Shown here: piece after piece, positions 24,975 through 35,247 of the stretch
Layout: each line of letters starts with the position of its first letter
How positions within the stretch are numbered: the stretch's first letter is position 1
DNA from: a virus
Reading direction: 5' to 3' (one strand)
IMG/VR virus record: IMGVR_UViG_3300048117_000033
Location: 1-41,990 of that record
DNA: 41,990 bases
Translations under genes and position numbers: made by a program
Notes under the pieces: model-generated
The model's database searches: none
What the model was told of the DNA's origin: nothing
What the model saw: only the letters and a program-made list of their open reading frames with translations

Positions 24975-24975
24975 G

Positions 24976-27900
24976 TTATTCTCCTCCACCAATTGTATCT
25001 GGACCAAAGCTATGTATTGCCCTAGAGTTAGGTAAATTACCTGTTGTTGTTTTGAATTGTTTTACAATTCCTGAATATTCAGCGTATTCTGATTCGCTGC
25101 TAAACGCTAAGGTTTTAGTTTGTTTATTATAGCTTAAGCGAGCCAAGTCGTTAGACTCTAAAAACACATCTCGGTTAGCATCAAAAAGTTGTTTTTCTTC
25201 GTTATAGATTTTTAGAACTATAGCCTCATCGTTTAGCCTACCAGAGTTTCCAAATCTAAACAAGCTATATGTGTAATTAGAATCCATATAGATTTTTGTG
25301 CCATCAGTTCCGTGTACTATATCTATGTCTTGTGAGAAAGTAGTGTCTTCTAATTTACCATTAACATACAAAGAAAGCCTGTCGTTATAACGGCTGTTAG
25401 TAGTAGTGGACGTAGTATATGTCGGCCCATGTCCTGTAATAATAACTTGGTTCCACTCGCCATTAGTTAGGGCGTTGGCTGCACTGCTTAAAACAGCAGT
25501 CGAATAAGTAGTTCCAGTAGTTTTATAGAATAAGTTTACGCCATTACTGCTATCTACATTTAAAAGTGTTTGTTTCCCGTCATCGTCGCCTATAGTTATA
25601 ATGTCAAAACCAGTGTCGTTACTTGTTTTTTTAATCCAAAACGAAAGGCACACGCCCGCTATGTTGTTGTTGTTGGAGTAACCATCCCATGTAACTACTG
25701 GGTTATTTGTAGCTCCTGTATCTGCTGTATATCCAGATAACGAGTTGCCTGTAGCTACATTAACTCTTTCTACATTATTAGTATCTGCTTGATCTCCGGG
25801 GACAATTACATTTGTAGAAGATCCTTTGTTTCCTTGAGTGTAAGGCCACGCCCCGTAAGAAAAACTATCGTTAATCGTTTCGGTAGTGCTGCCTGCTTTT
25901 TTATCGTTAAATATAATAGTTGATCCCGAAACATCGGTAGTCCACCCAGATATTTTATCTGCTTGAATTATAGAATATACAGAGTCTTCCTCTTTATCTT
26001 CTATTCCGTTTTTAAATATATGGTCCATGAGCATTGTTAAAGATATTTTAGAATTATCACTATTTGTAGATATGAACGCTTTAGCTCGCTCGTCCATAGC
26101 ATATCCTTCTTTTGTTTGCGGAGGAAAGACTAAAGTGTTGCTCGGTTGTGATGTGGTCGCAGTGTGGCTTTGATGATAGAAAGACACGTTGCCAATGCCA
26201 CCGTTGTTAGCCTGATCGCCCGGGGCAACTCCGTAACCTTTGTAACCCACTAAGTATGTGTTATTATCATTGCTCTCTAACATCGTAAAGACTCTACCGT
26301 CCACAACTCTTATAGCTTTTGCTCTTAGACCTGTTGTATTATCTACTGAGAGAAGTCCCGGCTCGTCTGTTTCGTTGTGGAAGACTTCAGTATGTCTACC
26401 GCTTCCTGCTCCTACACAGCCAAAATAAACACTAGCTTTTGGAAGACCGCACTTAGCTCCTGTCTCATTGGTAAATACTGACGGATTAAAATCTACGTAA
26501 CCTGTCGATGCGTCTGTTCTTTCGCTGTAAGAAATTCCATAGTCTATTACTCTGTCTACATGTAGAGTATCGTCGTGCCCTAGTTTTCCTGAGTTACATA
26601 TTTCAATAGTATTAGAAGCTCCGCTACTTGATCCTACATATTTTACTATTTGATCTTCAGCAAAATCATAAATGAGTCCCTTGTCAACAGTAGAGTGGCT
26701 GCTTTTTAAAAATATTTTTCCATTTTTTGCTTGTAGAAAATTTTGACCATAGCTATTATTAGTGCTATAATAATAAGTCTGATTGCTAGCAGTATGGTAA
26801 TTAGCAGGAGGTATAACTTTCCACATTGGGTTTCCGGGCTTAGTTAAATCGTAAATGTAGATCTGACCAGTGCCACGAATATCTATAGCTACTTTTTTAG
26901 GGAACTTTTTAGTTGAGCTTCTATAAGTAGCATCAGCATCTTCAAGATACCAAGAATGGTATTCTGTTTTATTTCTCCAAGCTCCTCCATCTGTATCATA
27001 AGCAGTATCGTAAACACAAACAGCGTATGCTGTACTGCTGTGTAAATTTTCTGTTGTTTCTTCGCCTATCTCGCTAGGTAAATCGGTTAAATCGAAACCT
27101 CCCTCAATTGCTAAATTGCCTGTTATTGTAACATCTGAAGCTTCTAGTTTAATAGTCTCAGAATCTAACTTTAACTCAGCTTGAGTATTACCCGCGTCAG
27201 TAACAGTTGATGATATAGAAGAGAACGTAGTAGGGACATTAGTTTTGTTACCTTGTATTTGCAATGTAAAAAGCTTAGAGTCATCACTAACATTGGTATC
27301 TCTAACAGTTACTATTGAAGGACCGTATAAACTGTTAGATGAAAAGATTTTAACAGCTTGACCTGCGCTACCTGCGTCTACTATAAGTGTAGAGTCACTG
27401 TTGTTGTCTCTGCCTAATATATTGCTATAGTCTACAGTTCCACCTATAGCTGCCGTGCCGGCTACTGTTACATCGCCAGTAAACGCAGCACCCGATAGGT
27501 CTGCTTTGCCTGAGATGTCTACTGTAGCGTCAGCAAAAGAAACATTACCGCTTCCGTCAGTTACTAATGCTTGTCCGCTTGTACCGTCAGTGCTTGGAAG
27601 TGTAAAGCCTCCTGTAGCTACAGTACCAGATGCCTTAATGTTACCATTAACGTCTAAGGCTTCAGAAGGCGTTGATGTGCCTATCCCTACTCTATCATTA
27701 GTAGCATCAACATACAGCGTATCTGTGTCTACAATAAAGTCTATATTTCCAACCTGAACAGCAGTCGCAGTTGTATTTAATCGCGACACGTTGTCATAGT
27801 ACAAAGTAACGCCACCGTCTTTACTTGCATTTATCATGTATTCATCTTCATCCGACAGGACCGCAAACGCACTTCCGTTTGTTTTTAATACTAAAGCTCC

Positions 27901-30828
27901 TTCACCCGTGTCTTCAATTATTGAATTACCACTGTCATTATGATAAATCGCTAAGTCACTGTCTGTACCAAACTTAGCTTTTACTCCATCGTTAAATAAT
28001 ACATCGCCAGTAAACGTAGCACCCGATAGGTCTGCTTTGTTTGTATCTAATGCCGCTATATCTACACCGTCTACTGTTCCTGAAAGGGAGATGTCTCCTG
28101 TAACGGTAATACCATCTGAAGTTGTTATTAATCTTTCTTGACCTTGCCCGTAATGAAGGCTTACTTCGTAGTCGCCTTGCCCCGTAAGTTTTATCCCTTT
28201 AACTAAAGGTATGTTACCACTACCTGATAGCTGTAAGTTGGTAGCAGATGAAATAACGAAGTTATTGTAAGAATGTAAGTCTGTAACACCACTAGAATTT
28301 GTTGATAAGTAAGTATTATCCCCTCCAAAATCATTGTCTCCAATTTCAAGTCTAAAAGTTTCGGGAATAAGAAGACCACCATCTGCTTCTATAAGTCCAG
28401 TAAACGTAGCACCTGCTAAGTCTGCTTTGCCTGAGACGGTGCTAGAGTCTACACTATAAACACCTGCACTATCGCGCTTCATAAATCCGTCGCTAGTAAA
28501 GTCACCATCAACAATAGCGTTAGCTCCTAATGTTGCTATATCTACACCATCTACTGTGCCGCTTACTGCGATGTTTCCAGTAACATCTAAAGCTTCTGAA
28601 GGATCATTGTTTTTAATACCTACATTGCCATCAGTATCAATACGGATTCCTTCGTTACCGCCTGCAACAAGGAATAAATCTCCGTCTGTTTCCGTGTTTT
28701 GGATAGTCATGTTTCCTGCTTCGGTTGCGTGTGCGCTACCATAAGAAGCAATAAAGCTTGACGCTGCGGCTGTATCAGTATTTAGATTGATACGCGAAGT
28801 ATCTGTTTGTGTTACTGAGCCAAACGTAGCTAAGCTAGCATCAGCATCAGCGCTGTCTACATTTAAAGAAGAAACAAGACTGGTCGTGTTCAAGCCTAGT
28901 TGTTTCGCACTTGCGTCCCAGAAGATACCAGAAGTTGTGCCGTCCTCTGCAAAGAAAGTAATGTCACCGCCTTCAGAGATTTTTAAGCGCTCGACACTCA
29001 TACCTTGACTTGGGTTTGTAGCTATTGTAATGCCTGTTCCATTACCGGCTTCTGCTGCGCTATAGTCAGCACGTATGTAGGCTTGTCTGGAATCCTCATT
29101 TTTAAAAAATATATACTGGAGATCAGCGTCTGTACTATCGCTCGATAATTGAAGGTTGTTCGCGAGGTAAAGCCTGTTAAATCTGCTGCTACCTGAGCCT
29201 AAATTAATCTCCCCGTCGTTGGCCGGGTTGGGGAGTAAATTGTCGCCTAGTGTTATTTCTGAATTCTGAGAACCTAAGGTTAGAGTAGAGGTAGCAGAGG
29301 ATAAAAACGCTTGATTCTGTACTCTAAGCCCTAGACCATTAGTAGCGTAAACCTGTAATGCGCCTAATGAGCCTGCCAGATTATTAGTAGTATCTCGATA
29401 GTCGAACGAAATATACTCATTCGCTGAGTCTACATCAAAACGGGTTACTTGTAGCACTGCATCGGCTGCAGTTGATTCTGAGGTAAAGTATCCCCTACCG
29501 ATACCGCTGAGCACTACTCCTTGTTCGGATTGAGCCGTGCCTATTGCTTCATGTCCGATTAAGAAGTTTCCGCCATCAAATCGAGCAAATTCATTGACAC
29601 CAGCTCCGAATGTTAAAGGTTTACCGACCGTGCCGTTTATTGAAACTTTTCCAAGAGTGCTATCTGTGCTTCCTACGCCCTCTACAGTTATTGTACCAGT
29701 AACTCCGTCAGCTTCTAATTTTAGTTCAGAGCTAGGAAGAGTAGTGTCACCTGTTGCTTCAGCAAGATTTTTGACTTTTAGTGTTACAGGATTATTTAAA
29801 TCAGTATTTTCAATATCTAACATTGCACCAGGATTCTCAGTACCAATACCTACGTTTCCTGCTGAGGTAATACGCATAAGTTCCGTGTGCGTTGCGCCTG
29901 ATTGGAACTTAATATCGTCTGTTCCTGCGTGTAGAATTAAACCGCCCGATAAATCGCTGTCGGTTGATAGAACTCCTGAGTCCTGCCAAGACGAGACACC
30001 TGTATAATCACTAGCTGTTGCAGTTAAAGTTATCTCTCCATTATCGCTACGTGCAGTTACGTACGCTCGCGCCAGTGCTCCGTTAACATTATTATTGGTA
30101 AGGATACCAGTGTCAGCGCTAATACTGTGGCTAACGTGCAGTCGTGCTGAGGGGTTTATTCCTATGCCAACATCGCCTGATGAGTCGATAAGCATACGTG
30201 TAGTAGAGTTTGTTTCATCCCGAAAAAGTAATTTACCGCCACCGCCTATAATATTAAAATCAGGATTATGGTCGGTATCTGTAAATACCAGTGTAGGCAC
30301 AGTGCCTTGTATATTAATGTTTCCAACAACGTCTAATGCTTGTGCAGGACTAGTAGTACCTATACCTACTCTATCATTAGCGCTATCAACATATAGCGTG
30401 TCTGTATCTACAGTTAAAGTAGTAGAAGTTACATTGGTGCTCGTTACATCAGTTGAAGTTACGGTAGTAATGTTAGCTGCAAGAAACGGATTAGCTACAG
30501 TACCTATATCGACATTAGAAGCTACAGGAATTAATGCATTTTCAGAAACATTTAAAATTTCAGTAGATGTATTGCCACCTACTTCTACAAAAAATTTAAT
30601 AAGATTATTGGTTCCGTCAATCTGAATTTTGTTGTTGAAATCTGGATCGCCAATTTTAGCAATAGCTCCACCTTGACCAGAAGAGCCGTCGTGTGCGTGG
30701 CCAGTTTCGCTTGGGTCTGTGCTGTATGAAAAAGCGTCTTCTAGTTTTCCAAAGTCATTGTTAAACAGTGTAGCTGATATTACATTACCGTTTGCGTAAG
30801 TGCTTTGTTTGGTGTATCCTGTAGACAT
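24976..30828 (-). CDS. Giant tail fibre with C-terminal LamG-like lectin domain
   Basis: 1950 residues. The N-terminus (TGYTKQSTYANGNVISATLF) is likely the virion-binding part. The middle is a long chain of fibre repeats: RVGIGTTSPAQALDV near 155, RVGIGTSTPSEALDV near 1050, several KADLSGATFTG and SGTVDGVDIA units. From about 1260 comes a distinct domain with YAVCVYDTAYDTDGGAWRNK and TEYHSWYLE, seen in other marine-phage tail proteins. Residues ~1725-1890 (LSFWIKKTSNDTG ... WNQVIITGHG ... LSLYVNGKLEDTTF) match a concanavalin/LamG-type sugar-binding fold. It should recognise the host surface. GGAG lies 7 nt before the ATG. Several repeat modules are also near-identical in DNA. Confidence 0.9.
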   Translation of the reverse strand: MSTGYTKQSTYANGNVISATLFNNDFGKLEDAFSYSTDPSETGHAHDGSSGQGGAIAKIGDPDFNNKIQIDGTNNLIKFFVEVGGNTSTEILNVSENALIPVASNVDIGTVANPFLAANITTVTSTDVTSTNVTSTTLTVDTDTLYVDSANDRVGIGTTSPAQALDVVGNINIQGTVPTLVFTDTDHNPDFNIIGGGGKLLFRDETNSTTRMLIDSSGDVGIGINPSARLHVSHSISADTGILTNNNVNGALARAYVTARSDNGEITLTATASDYTGVSSWQDSGVLSTDSDLSGGLILHAGTDDIKFQSGATHTELMRITSAGNVGIGTENPGAMLDIENTDLNNPVTLKVKNLAEATGDTTLPSSELKLEADGVTGTITVEGVGSTDSTLGKVSINGTVGKPLTFGAGVNEFARFDGGNFLIGHEAIGTAQSEQGVVLSGIGRGYFTSESTAADAVLQVTRFDVDSANEYISFDYRDTTNNLAGSLGALQVYATNGLGLRVQNQAFLSSATSTLTLGSQNSEITLGDNLLPNPANDGEINLGSGSSRFNRLYLANNLQLSSDSTDADLQYIFFKNEDSRQAYIRADYSAAEAGNGTGITIATNPSQGMSVERLKISEGGDITFFAEDGTTSGIFWDASAKQLGLNTTSLVSSLNVDSADADASLATFGSVTQTDTSRINLNTDTAAASSFIASYGSAHATEAGNMTIQNTETDGDLFLVAGGNEGIRIDTDGNVGIKNNDPSEALDVTGNIAVSGTVDGVDIATLGANAIVDGDFTSDGFMKRDSAGVYSVDSSTVSGKADLAGATFTGLIEADGGLLIPETFRLEIGDNDFGGDNTYLSTNSSGVTDLHSYNNFVISSATNLQLSGSGNIPLVKGIKLTGQGDYEVSLHYGQGQERLITTSDGITVTGDISLSGTVDGVDIAALDTNKADLSGATFTGDVLFNDGVKAKFGTDSDLAIYHNDSGNSIIEDTGEGALVLKTNGSAFAVLSDEDEYMINASKDGGVTLYYDNVSRLNTTATAVQVGNIDFIVDTDTLYVDATNDRVGIGTSTPSEALDVNGNIKASGTVATGGFTLPSTDGTSGQALVTDGSGNVSFADATVDISGKADLSGAAFTGDVTVAGTAAIGGTVDYSNILGRDNNSDSTLIVDAGSAGQAVKIFSSNSLYGPSIVTVRDTNVSDDSKLFTLQIQGNKTNVPTTFSSISSTVTDAGNTQAELKLDSETIKLEASDVTITGNLAIEGGFDLTDLPSEIGEETTENLHSSTAYAVCVYDTAYDTDGGAWRNKTEYHSWYLEDADATYRSSTKKFPKKVAIDIRGTGQIYIYDLTKPGNPMWKVIPPANYHTASNQTYYYSTNNSYGQNFLQAKNGKIFLKSSHSTVDKGLIYDFAEDQIVKYVGSSSGASNTIEICNSGKLGHDDTLHVDRVIDYGISYSERTDASTGYVDFNPSVFTNETGAKCGLPKASVYFGCVGAGSGRHTEVFHNETDEPGLLSVDNTTGLRAKAIRVVDGRVFTMLESNDNNTYLVGYKGYGVAPGDQANNGGIGNVSFYHQSHTATTSQPSNTLVFPPQTKEGYAMDERAKAFISTNSDNSKISLTMLMDHIFKNGIEDKEEDSVYSIIQADKISGWTTDVSGSTIIFNDKKAGSTTETINDSFSYGAWPYTQGNKGSSTNVIVPGDQADTNNVERVNVATGNSLSGYTADTGATNNPVVTWDGYSNNNNIAGVCLSFWIKKTSNDTGFDIITIGDDDGKQTLLNVDSSNGVNLFYKTTGTTYSTAVLSSAANALTNGEWNQVIITGHGPTYTTSTTTNSRYNDRLSLYVNGKLEDTTFSQDIDIVHGTDGTKIYMDSNYTYSLFRFGNSGRLNDEAIVLKIYNEEKQLFDANRDVFLESNDLARLSYNKQTKTLAFSSESEYAEYSGIVKQFKTTTGNLPNSRAIHSFGPDTIGGGE

Positions 30829-30831
30829 TTA

Positions 30832-32505
30832 CTATCTCCTAGTCGAGGGGGCGTAATTAATATAGAATCCGTTAATAGTGTACGGAGTATCTTGGTTTTC
30901 TGTTAGTATTTGGAAGCTTGCTGTGTAGCCGCTTCCCTGTAAAAACGCTTTCATTATTTCACTGTCGCCTGTTCCAAATAAACTGATATCAAAAACAGCA
31001 ATGCCGTAAACACCACCTTTAGATGTTGTAGGAAACTCAAACGTGCCGGGCTGTGGGGTGTTAATGTCGTTAGAGTTTAAAATAATATTCATTTTAACTG
31101 TTGCTGCTGCTTCAGGCGTTATAGAGAGCCTTACGTATTCTAAAGTCTTTGGAGTTCCTAAATCGCCAAAATCAAAGTTAGGCGTTTCATATACAGCATT
31201 AATGTTAGATTCTTGTAAGTTATCGTTTTCATCTAATTGATGAAAAAATTTTCCTTTATCGTGGAAGTATATAAATCCTTTATCGTCACCATGATATTTA
31301 ATTTCAATGCCTTTATTATTAAAATCAGATGAAAGAGCATAAGCTTTAATACCACGAGTTTCTGCCCACTCAAAACCGTTAGCAGTTAAAGTTCCTAAGA
31401 TGCCGTTTGAATCTAAAGTGCTTTCTGAGTCTTTAGAATAAAATAATCTATATTGAGACTTGCTTCGAATTACACAGCTAGTAATGTTATATTGATCTAC
31501 TTCCGAAGCTAGTACAGCAATGAGGGCTTGTACTTGACGACTTACAGAGCTTAACTCAACGTCACCAATTCTTGCTGTACCTGCGATTGTACGAATACCA
31601 TCGGGGGCTAAGAAAAGCAAGTCACCGCCAATTTCTTGTATGCTTCCTGCAGATAAGCAACCTACGTTTTTAGTAATAGGAACTACCGCTTCATTCTCAG
31701 CGTCGCCTAAGTTTATAACTTTAAATATACTGTTTCTGCAAAAAACTATAACATCATCACGGAAGCTTGTCAAGCCTACGATTTTTTCATCTAGTACAAT
31801 GTCTCCGTCATAATGGGTAGGTGTGATACTAGTTACTCCACCGCCTGCATTACTATAATAAAGTGTATTAGGGTTTTCTACATCACCGCCTAGTACCGCC
31901 CTAGTTTTGTGAAATGTTCCTACAGATGGAAATAAGTTGCCGTTAGCATCAACATCAATTTCTTTAATATTTACAGTACGAGTTCCAGAGCTATCAAAGT
32001 CTCCTAAACCCGTAATAGTAATAAGCAACGGCAGATTAGCTCCATCACAAACAATAACTCGACCATGCTCTACGTTATCTTCAAAAGCTATAAACTGTAC
32101 TTGATTGTCGTTATTAGTACGTTCTAATTCAACTTGATGAGATTGATGGGTTTCAGCTGTATATTCAGCACCAGTATAAGTTTCTCCCCCTGTAGTGTCT
32201 TGTAAGTGTATGTTCTGTACGTTTTCGGTAGCATCTACGTACGAGAAATATACTTCGCCTTCTGTTACAAATAAGACACCGTCTGCATATACTTGTAAGC
32301 CTCTTATCGGTTTATCGAAGTTTGTATTGTTAGGCGCTTGTGTATACTGAACATAGCCGTTAATTCTACGGTACCCGCCATCGGGGTCTACTTCATAGTT
32401 ACGAAGTTTTGTCGCTAGTCCGGGGTTAGATAGGATTTCAAACTCATTAAGGTTTGTATTTAACCCACCTTTACACGAGACACTAAACGGTTGTGTGCTT
32501 GGCAT
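30832..32505 (-). CDS. Tail nozzle / tail tubular protein B-like
   Basis: 557 residues, mostly beta. It opens with CKGGLNTNLNEFEILSNPG and ATKLRNYEVDPDGGYRRING, the usual start of podovirus tail proteins that form the nozzle (T7 gp12 or P22 gp10 role). Segments such as LYYSNAGGG and VGLTSFRDDVIVFC read like propeller blades. The gene follows the adaptor gene with a shared base (TAATG) and precedes the fibre gene by 3 nt, matching the T7 order 11-12-fibre. Family assignment to T7 gp12 or P22 gp10 cannot be settled by eye. Confidence 0.82.
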   Translation of the reverse strand: MPSTQPFSVSCKGGLNTNLNEFEILSNPGLATKLRNYEVDPDGGYRRINGYVQYTQAPNNTNFDKPIRGLQVYADGVLFVTEGEVYFSYVDATENVQNIHLQDTTGGETYTGAEYTAETHQSHQVELERTNNDNQVQFIAFEDNVEHGRVIVCDGANLPLLITITGLGDFDSSGTRTVNIKEIDVDANGNLFPSVGTFHKTRAVLGGDVENPNTLYYSNAGGGVTSITPTHYDGDIVLDEKIVGLTSFRDDVIVFCRNSIFKVINLGDAENEAVVPITKNVGCLSAGSIQEIGGDLLFLAPDGIRTIAGTARIGDVELSSVSRQVQALIAVLASEVDQYNITSCVIRSKSQYRLFYSKDSESTLDSNGILGTLTANGFEWAETRGIKAYALSSDFNNKGIEIKYHGDDKGFIYFHDKGKFFHQLDENDNLQESNINAVYETPNFDFGDLGTPKTLEYVRLSITPEAAATVKMNIILNSNDINTPQPGTFEFPTTSKGGVYGIAVFDISLFGTGDSEIMKAFLQGSGYTASFQILTENQDTPYTINGFYINYAPSTRR

Positions 32506-33275
32506 TAAACTAATCTCACTCTATCGTCTTTAACATAAGAGGGTGTTGGTTCTATTAAGTTTGAGCGCATACTTCTAAGACCTTTTTTATAGTCTTCTTG
32601 GGCGTATGCTGCTGCTTGTGGGCTGTCTTTAAACTGCCACACATAATATCTTGCTCGTGCTGTAAGCACTGTAGAGTACATATCTGGAAACACAAGGGTA
32701 TCTCCATGATTTACTAATTTTGTTGGTTGATTATATGCAAAAAACCAGACCTTATATTCTTTGTCTGGTATTGGACTAAGCCCAAACTTTCGAGAGTCTG
32801 GGCTTCTAATAACGCGGCTAGGTTCGCCATACGACTGATCTTCCGCATCATCTAAATTCTCTGAAACTCTTACATTATCTTTCCAGTCTTCTGTAGTGGT
32901 AAAACGTAAGTTGGCTCCTACATAGGGAGCTGTTTCGCCTGTTACGCCTACGGTAGTGATATAGAAGTTATCCCAATCTACTGAACCATAGTCGTCTTTA
33001 ATATTTGTACTGTCAGTTTTTAAATTATACCAACGCTGTCCTGCTGTTGTAGATACAGATACATTTCCGTACATTGGGTCAACGTCTCCGCTTGTGGCTA
33101 CTGACAAGAAAGGCCACTGCGGTTCTTGATTAATTATGTCAAAGTAAGCACGGTTAATAGAATTTTTAACATGTACTTGGATACCTCGAGCAGTTTCAAA
33201 ACTTGAAGAATCCAAAGGAACTTCATTTAGCTCTCGTAAGATATCGTTAGTTAATTCTAAGAAGGTTGTTGCCAT
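32505..33275 (-). CDS. Tail adaptor / tail tubular protein A-like
   Basis: 256 residues. The helical N-terminus TTFLELTNDILRELNEVPLD, then IQVHVKNSINRAYFDIINQE and PQWPFL is the conserved beginning of marine-podovirus adaptor proteins equivalent to T7 gp11. A beta-rich middle follows, and the C-terminus has a helical hairpin with FVWQFK-like features (YYVWQFKDSPQAAAYAQEDY). It joins the portal to the nozzle. AAAAAGG lies about 9 nt before the ATG; the gene is the first after the likely terminator behind the coat gene. Confidence 0.85.
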   Translation of the reverse strand: MATTFLELTNDILRELNEVPLDSSSFETARGIQVHVKNSINRAYFDIINQEPQWPFLSVATSGDVDPMYGNVSVSTTAGQRWYNLKTDSTNIKDDYGSVDWDNFYITTVGVTGETAPYVGANLRFTTTEDWKDNVRVSENLDDAEDQSYGEPSRVIRSPDSRKFGLSPIPDKEYKVWFFAYNQPTKLVNHGDTLVFPDMYSTVLTARARYYVWQFKDSPQAAAYAQEDYKKGLRSMRSNLIEPTPSYVKDDRVRLV

Positions 33276-33309
33276 AATTGTTTAGCCTTTTTATTTTAGG
33301 AAAAGATCA

Positions 33310-33329
33310 GAGGGGCTTTGACACCCCTC
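33310..33329 (-). terminator. Likely terminator or attenuator behind the coat gene
   Basis: On the - strand, GAGGGG and CCCCTC form a 6-bp G/C-rich stem with an 8-nt loop, 20-40 nt after the coat stop codon, followed by GATCTTTTCC. The T-run is only four bases, so it may let part of the transcription through, which would explain high coat and lower tail expression. This gap (33276-33348) also holds the ribosome site of the next gene. Confidence 0.55.
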
Positions 33330-33348
33330 GTCACTATTTGACTATATA

Positions 33349-34317
33349 TTAGTCGATTGTGTAGAAGCCTTTTAATAGCGCTTCTGGACGTAAAACTTTA
33401 CGACCAAACACATGTAGACCACGACAAATATCACCAAAGCTATCTTGGTCACGTAGGACCTCAGTGCTTGTAATAGTTTGTGCGGTTGCTACGGCAGACA
33501 TGTGACCTGCAAGAACTACACCAGAAGCAGTGTCTGGCGCGTTGGTGCCGGTGAGGTTGTTAGTTTTGTACATATCAAAACCACGTAGTTTGCCTGATGA
33601 TACTAGACCGTTACGGATTGAACCTTGACCTGCGTTGAAGTCTACAGATAGTAGCTTAGAGCTTGACTGAGACAGTTGCTCATAGAAGTCTGGACTTGCT
33701 ACAAAGTAACGACCTTCTTCTGGAACATTAGCTTCATCAAGTTCACGAGCAAAGCGAGCCATGAAATCTAGAGGGTCTACATCACCTGTAATATCAATAG
33801 ATGTAGTAGTCGTAGATAGATCACTAGCAACGGTATCGCCATCAGCAGCATCAATACCGATTGAAGTACCTGCACCATCAATCATTGCTTTCATTACATT
33901 AAAGTCGAACGCATCTTTCAAAGAGTATGCTGCAGAAGATGCTGCAACTTCTTTAAAGTTTACGTGAGACATTTTGCTTTCGATATCATCTACGATGAAT
34001 TTGAAAGCATTCGCTTGGTCTACAACCAACTGAGTTTCTGCATCAGTAAGCAGAGTAGCAGCCGTGTCTGAGCCACGAGTGTAAGCAGATACTGAGATTG
34101 TAGGTTCTTTGATGATGTTTACAGAATCACCGAAAGCTGAGATCTCGCCCGTGTAGTCTGTGTTAGTGATTGCTTCTACTACAGAAGACTTACGGAAGAA
34201 GTTAAGTACCTTCTTCGAGTAGACTTCTGGTAAGAAGTAACCATTACCTTGATTAGTACCGCCTAAGTCAAAGTTACTTGTTGCGGAGCCGTCGACTCCA
34301 GTTTGGAATTTAGCCAT
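33349..34317 (-). CDS. Major capsid (coat) protein, HK97-fold type
   Basis: 322 residues. The start MAKFQTGVDGSATSNFDLGG, then FLPEVYSKKVLNFFRKSSVV, FGDSVNIIKEPTISVSAYTRG and FKFIVDDIESKMSHVNF is typical of podovirus HK97-fold coat proteins. The C-terminal half includes the usual capsid segments RYFVASPDFYEQL and FDMYKTNNLTG. It forms the head shell. AGGAG lies 9 nt before the ATG. It is placed directly after the scaffold gene and before the tail genes, the standard podovirus order, and appears isolated by a terminator on each side of the scaffold-coat pair. Confidence 0.93.
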   Translation of the reverse strand: MAKFQTGVDGSATSNFDLGGTNQGNGYFLPEVYSKKVLNFFRKSSVVEAITNTDYTGEISAFGDSVNIIKEPTISVSAYTRGSDTAATLLTDAETQLVVDQANAFKFIVDDIESKMSHVNFKEVAASSAAYSLKDAFDFNVMKAMIDGAGTSIGIDAADGDTVASDLSTTTTSIDITGDVDPLDFMARFARELDEANVPEEGRYFVASPDFYEQLSQSSSKLLSVDFNAGQGSIRNGLVSSGKLRGFDMYKTNNLTGTNAPDTASGVVLAGHMSAVATAQTITSTEVLRDQDSFGDICRGLHVFGRKVLRPEALLKGFYTID

Positions 34318-34354
34318 TGTTATATTCTCCTAAAAGACAAAAAAAAATTAAAAA

Positions 34355-35206
34355 TTATGGAGCTACTCTGCCTTCCATTATGGCTTGGTCGATTTCTTCT
34401 TCATATTTATCGTACTGCGCCATAGACAAAGCAGCGATTTCCCGCTGAGTCCAAATCTTAGGCTGCTTGGCATCTACTGTAGTTGTTTTAGTAGATACAA
34501 AATCCGCTGCCGAAGATTGGGGTTGTGACTGTTTTGTCTTAGCCTTTGCTTCTGTACTAATGCCATTTTCCAACTTATAAAGATCAATAGCTTTGACCGC
34601 TAAAGTTGCATTGTCTGGGTTACTATAAATCCAATCTTGAATTTGCTCAGGTTGGTTTTGTGCCCAGTCGTGAAACTGCTCGTCTGTCTTAATTGTTTCG
34701 AAGTCTGGATGTTTGGTCCGTAGAGTTTCTTCTGCTTCGCGTTTGCGAATAGCTGATTCTCTTTCTTCGATAACAGACATCTTAGCTTTTAGTGATTCAA
34801 CTTGTTGCTCGCTTTGTAAGTGTGCAACAGTCTCCACTGTTTCATACAAGTCCGGATATTGAGTTTTAAACTCTTCAAGATCTTCAACTGACTTAGGTGG
34901 CGCGTATGTTGGTTCTGCAGCCGATGAGGTCATTTCAAGTTCTCGTTGCTTAAACTCTGCTATCTTATCGTCGTAATGCTTCTTAAGATCGTCGTATCTC
35001 TTTTTATAATTTGTTCTTTTCTTAGTCTCTGTCGCTGCTTCTTGAGGGGCCTCGTCATCGGGGGTAGCCTCTACAGCTCTAGATTCTTCGTAAAAAAGCC
35101 CATCCGCACTGCCTCTGCTTGGTCGGTCTGGTGTGTGCCAGTCCTTCTTGCTGTTGTATGGATTTGCTTCTGGTTCATTAGTTTCTTGTTCAATTGCTTC
35201 AGACAT
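34355..35206 (-). CDS. Scaffolding protein
   Basis: 283 residues, acidic and helical, rich in Glu, Lys, Gln and Ala, with a disordered N-terminus (SEAIEQETNEPEANPYNSKK), a coiled coil near 65-160 (YKKRYDDLKKHYDDKIAEFK, IEERESAIRKREAEETL) and a basic-plus-acidic C-terminal tail suitable for binding coat protein. Placement just before the coat gene fits. AAGGAG lies 9 nt before the ATG. The short A-rich gap after it (34318-34354) holds only the ribosome site of the coat gene. Confidence 0.85.
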   Translation of the reverse strand: MSEAIEQETNEPEANPYNSKKDWHTPDRPSRGSADGLFYEESRAVEATPDDEAPQEAATETKKRTNYKKRYDDLKKHYDDKIAEFKQRELEMTSSAAEPTYAPPKSVEDLEEFKTQYPDLYETVETVAHLQSEQQVESLKAKMSVIEERESAIRKREAEETLRTKHPDFETIKTDEQFHDWAQNQPEQIQDWIYSNPDNATLAVKAIDLYKLENGISTEAKAKTKQSQPQSSAADFVSTKTTTVDAKQPKIWTQREIAALSMAQYDKYEEEIDQAIMEGRVAP

Positions 35207-35247
35207 CGTGTCACTCTCCTTTTGGGGCTTTCAGTCTTTCAAGGTAG

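Noticed and set aside
30095-30625. Long + strand frames opposite the tail-fibre gene (also 29537-30007 and 27455-27757)
   Set aside because: Shadow frames of a repetitive Ser/Thr/Val-rich coding sequence; no ribosome sites or recognisable domains.
33318-33346. TTGACA in the gap behind the coat gene as a + strand promoter
   Set aside because: At the right spacing there is no TATAAT, and the direction is antisense to every gene around it.
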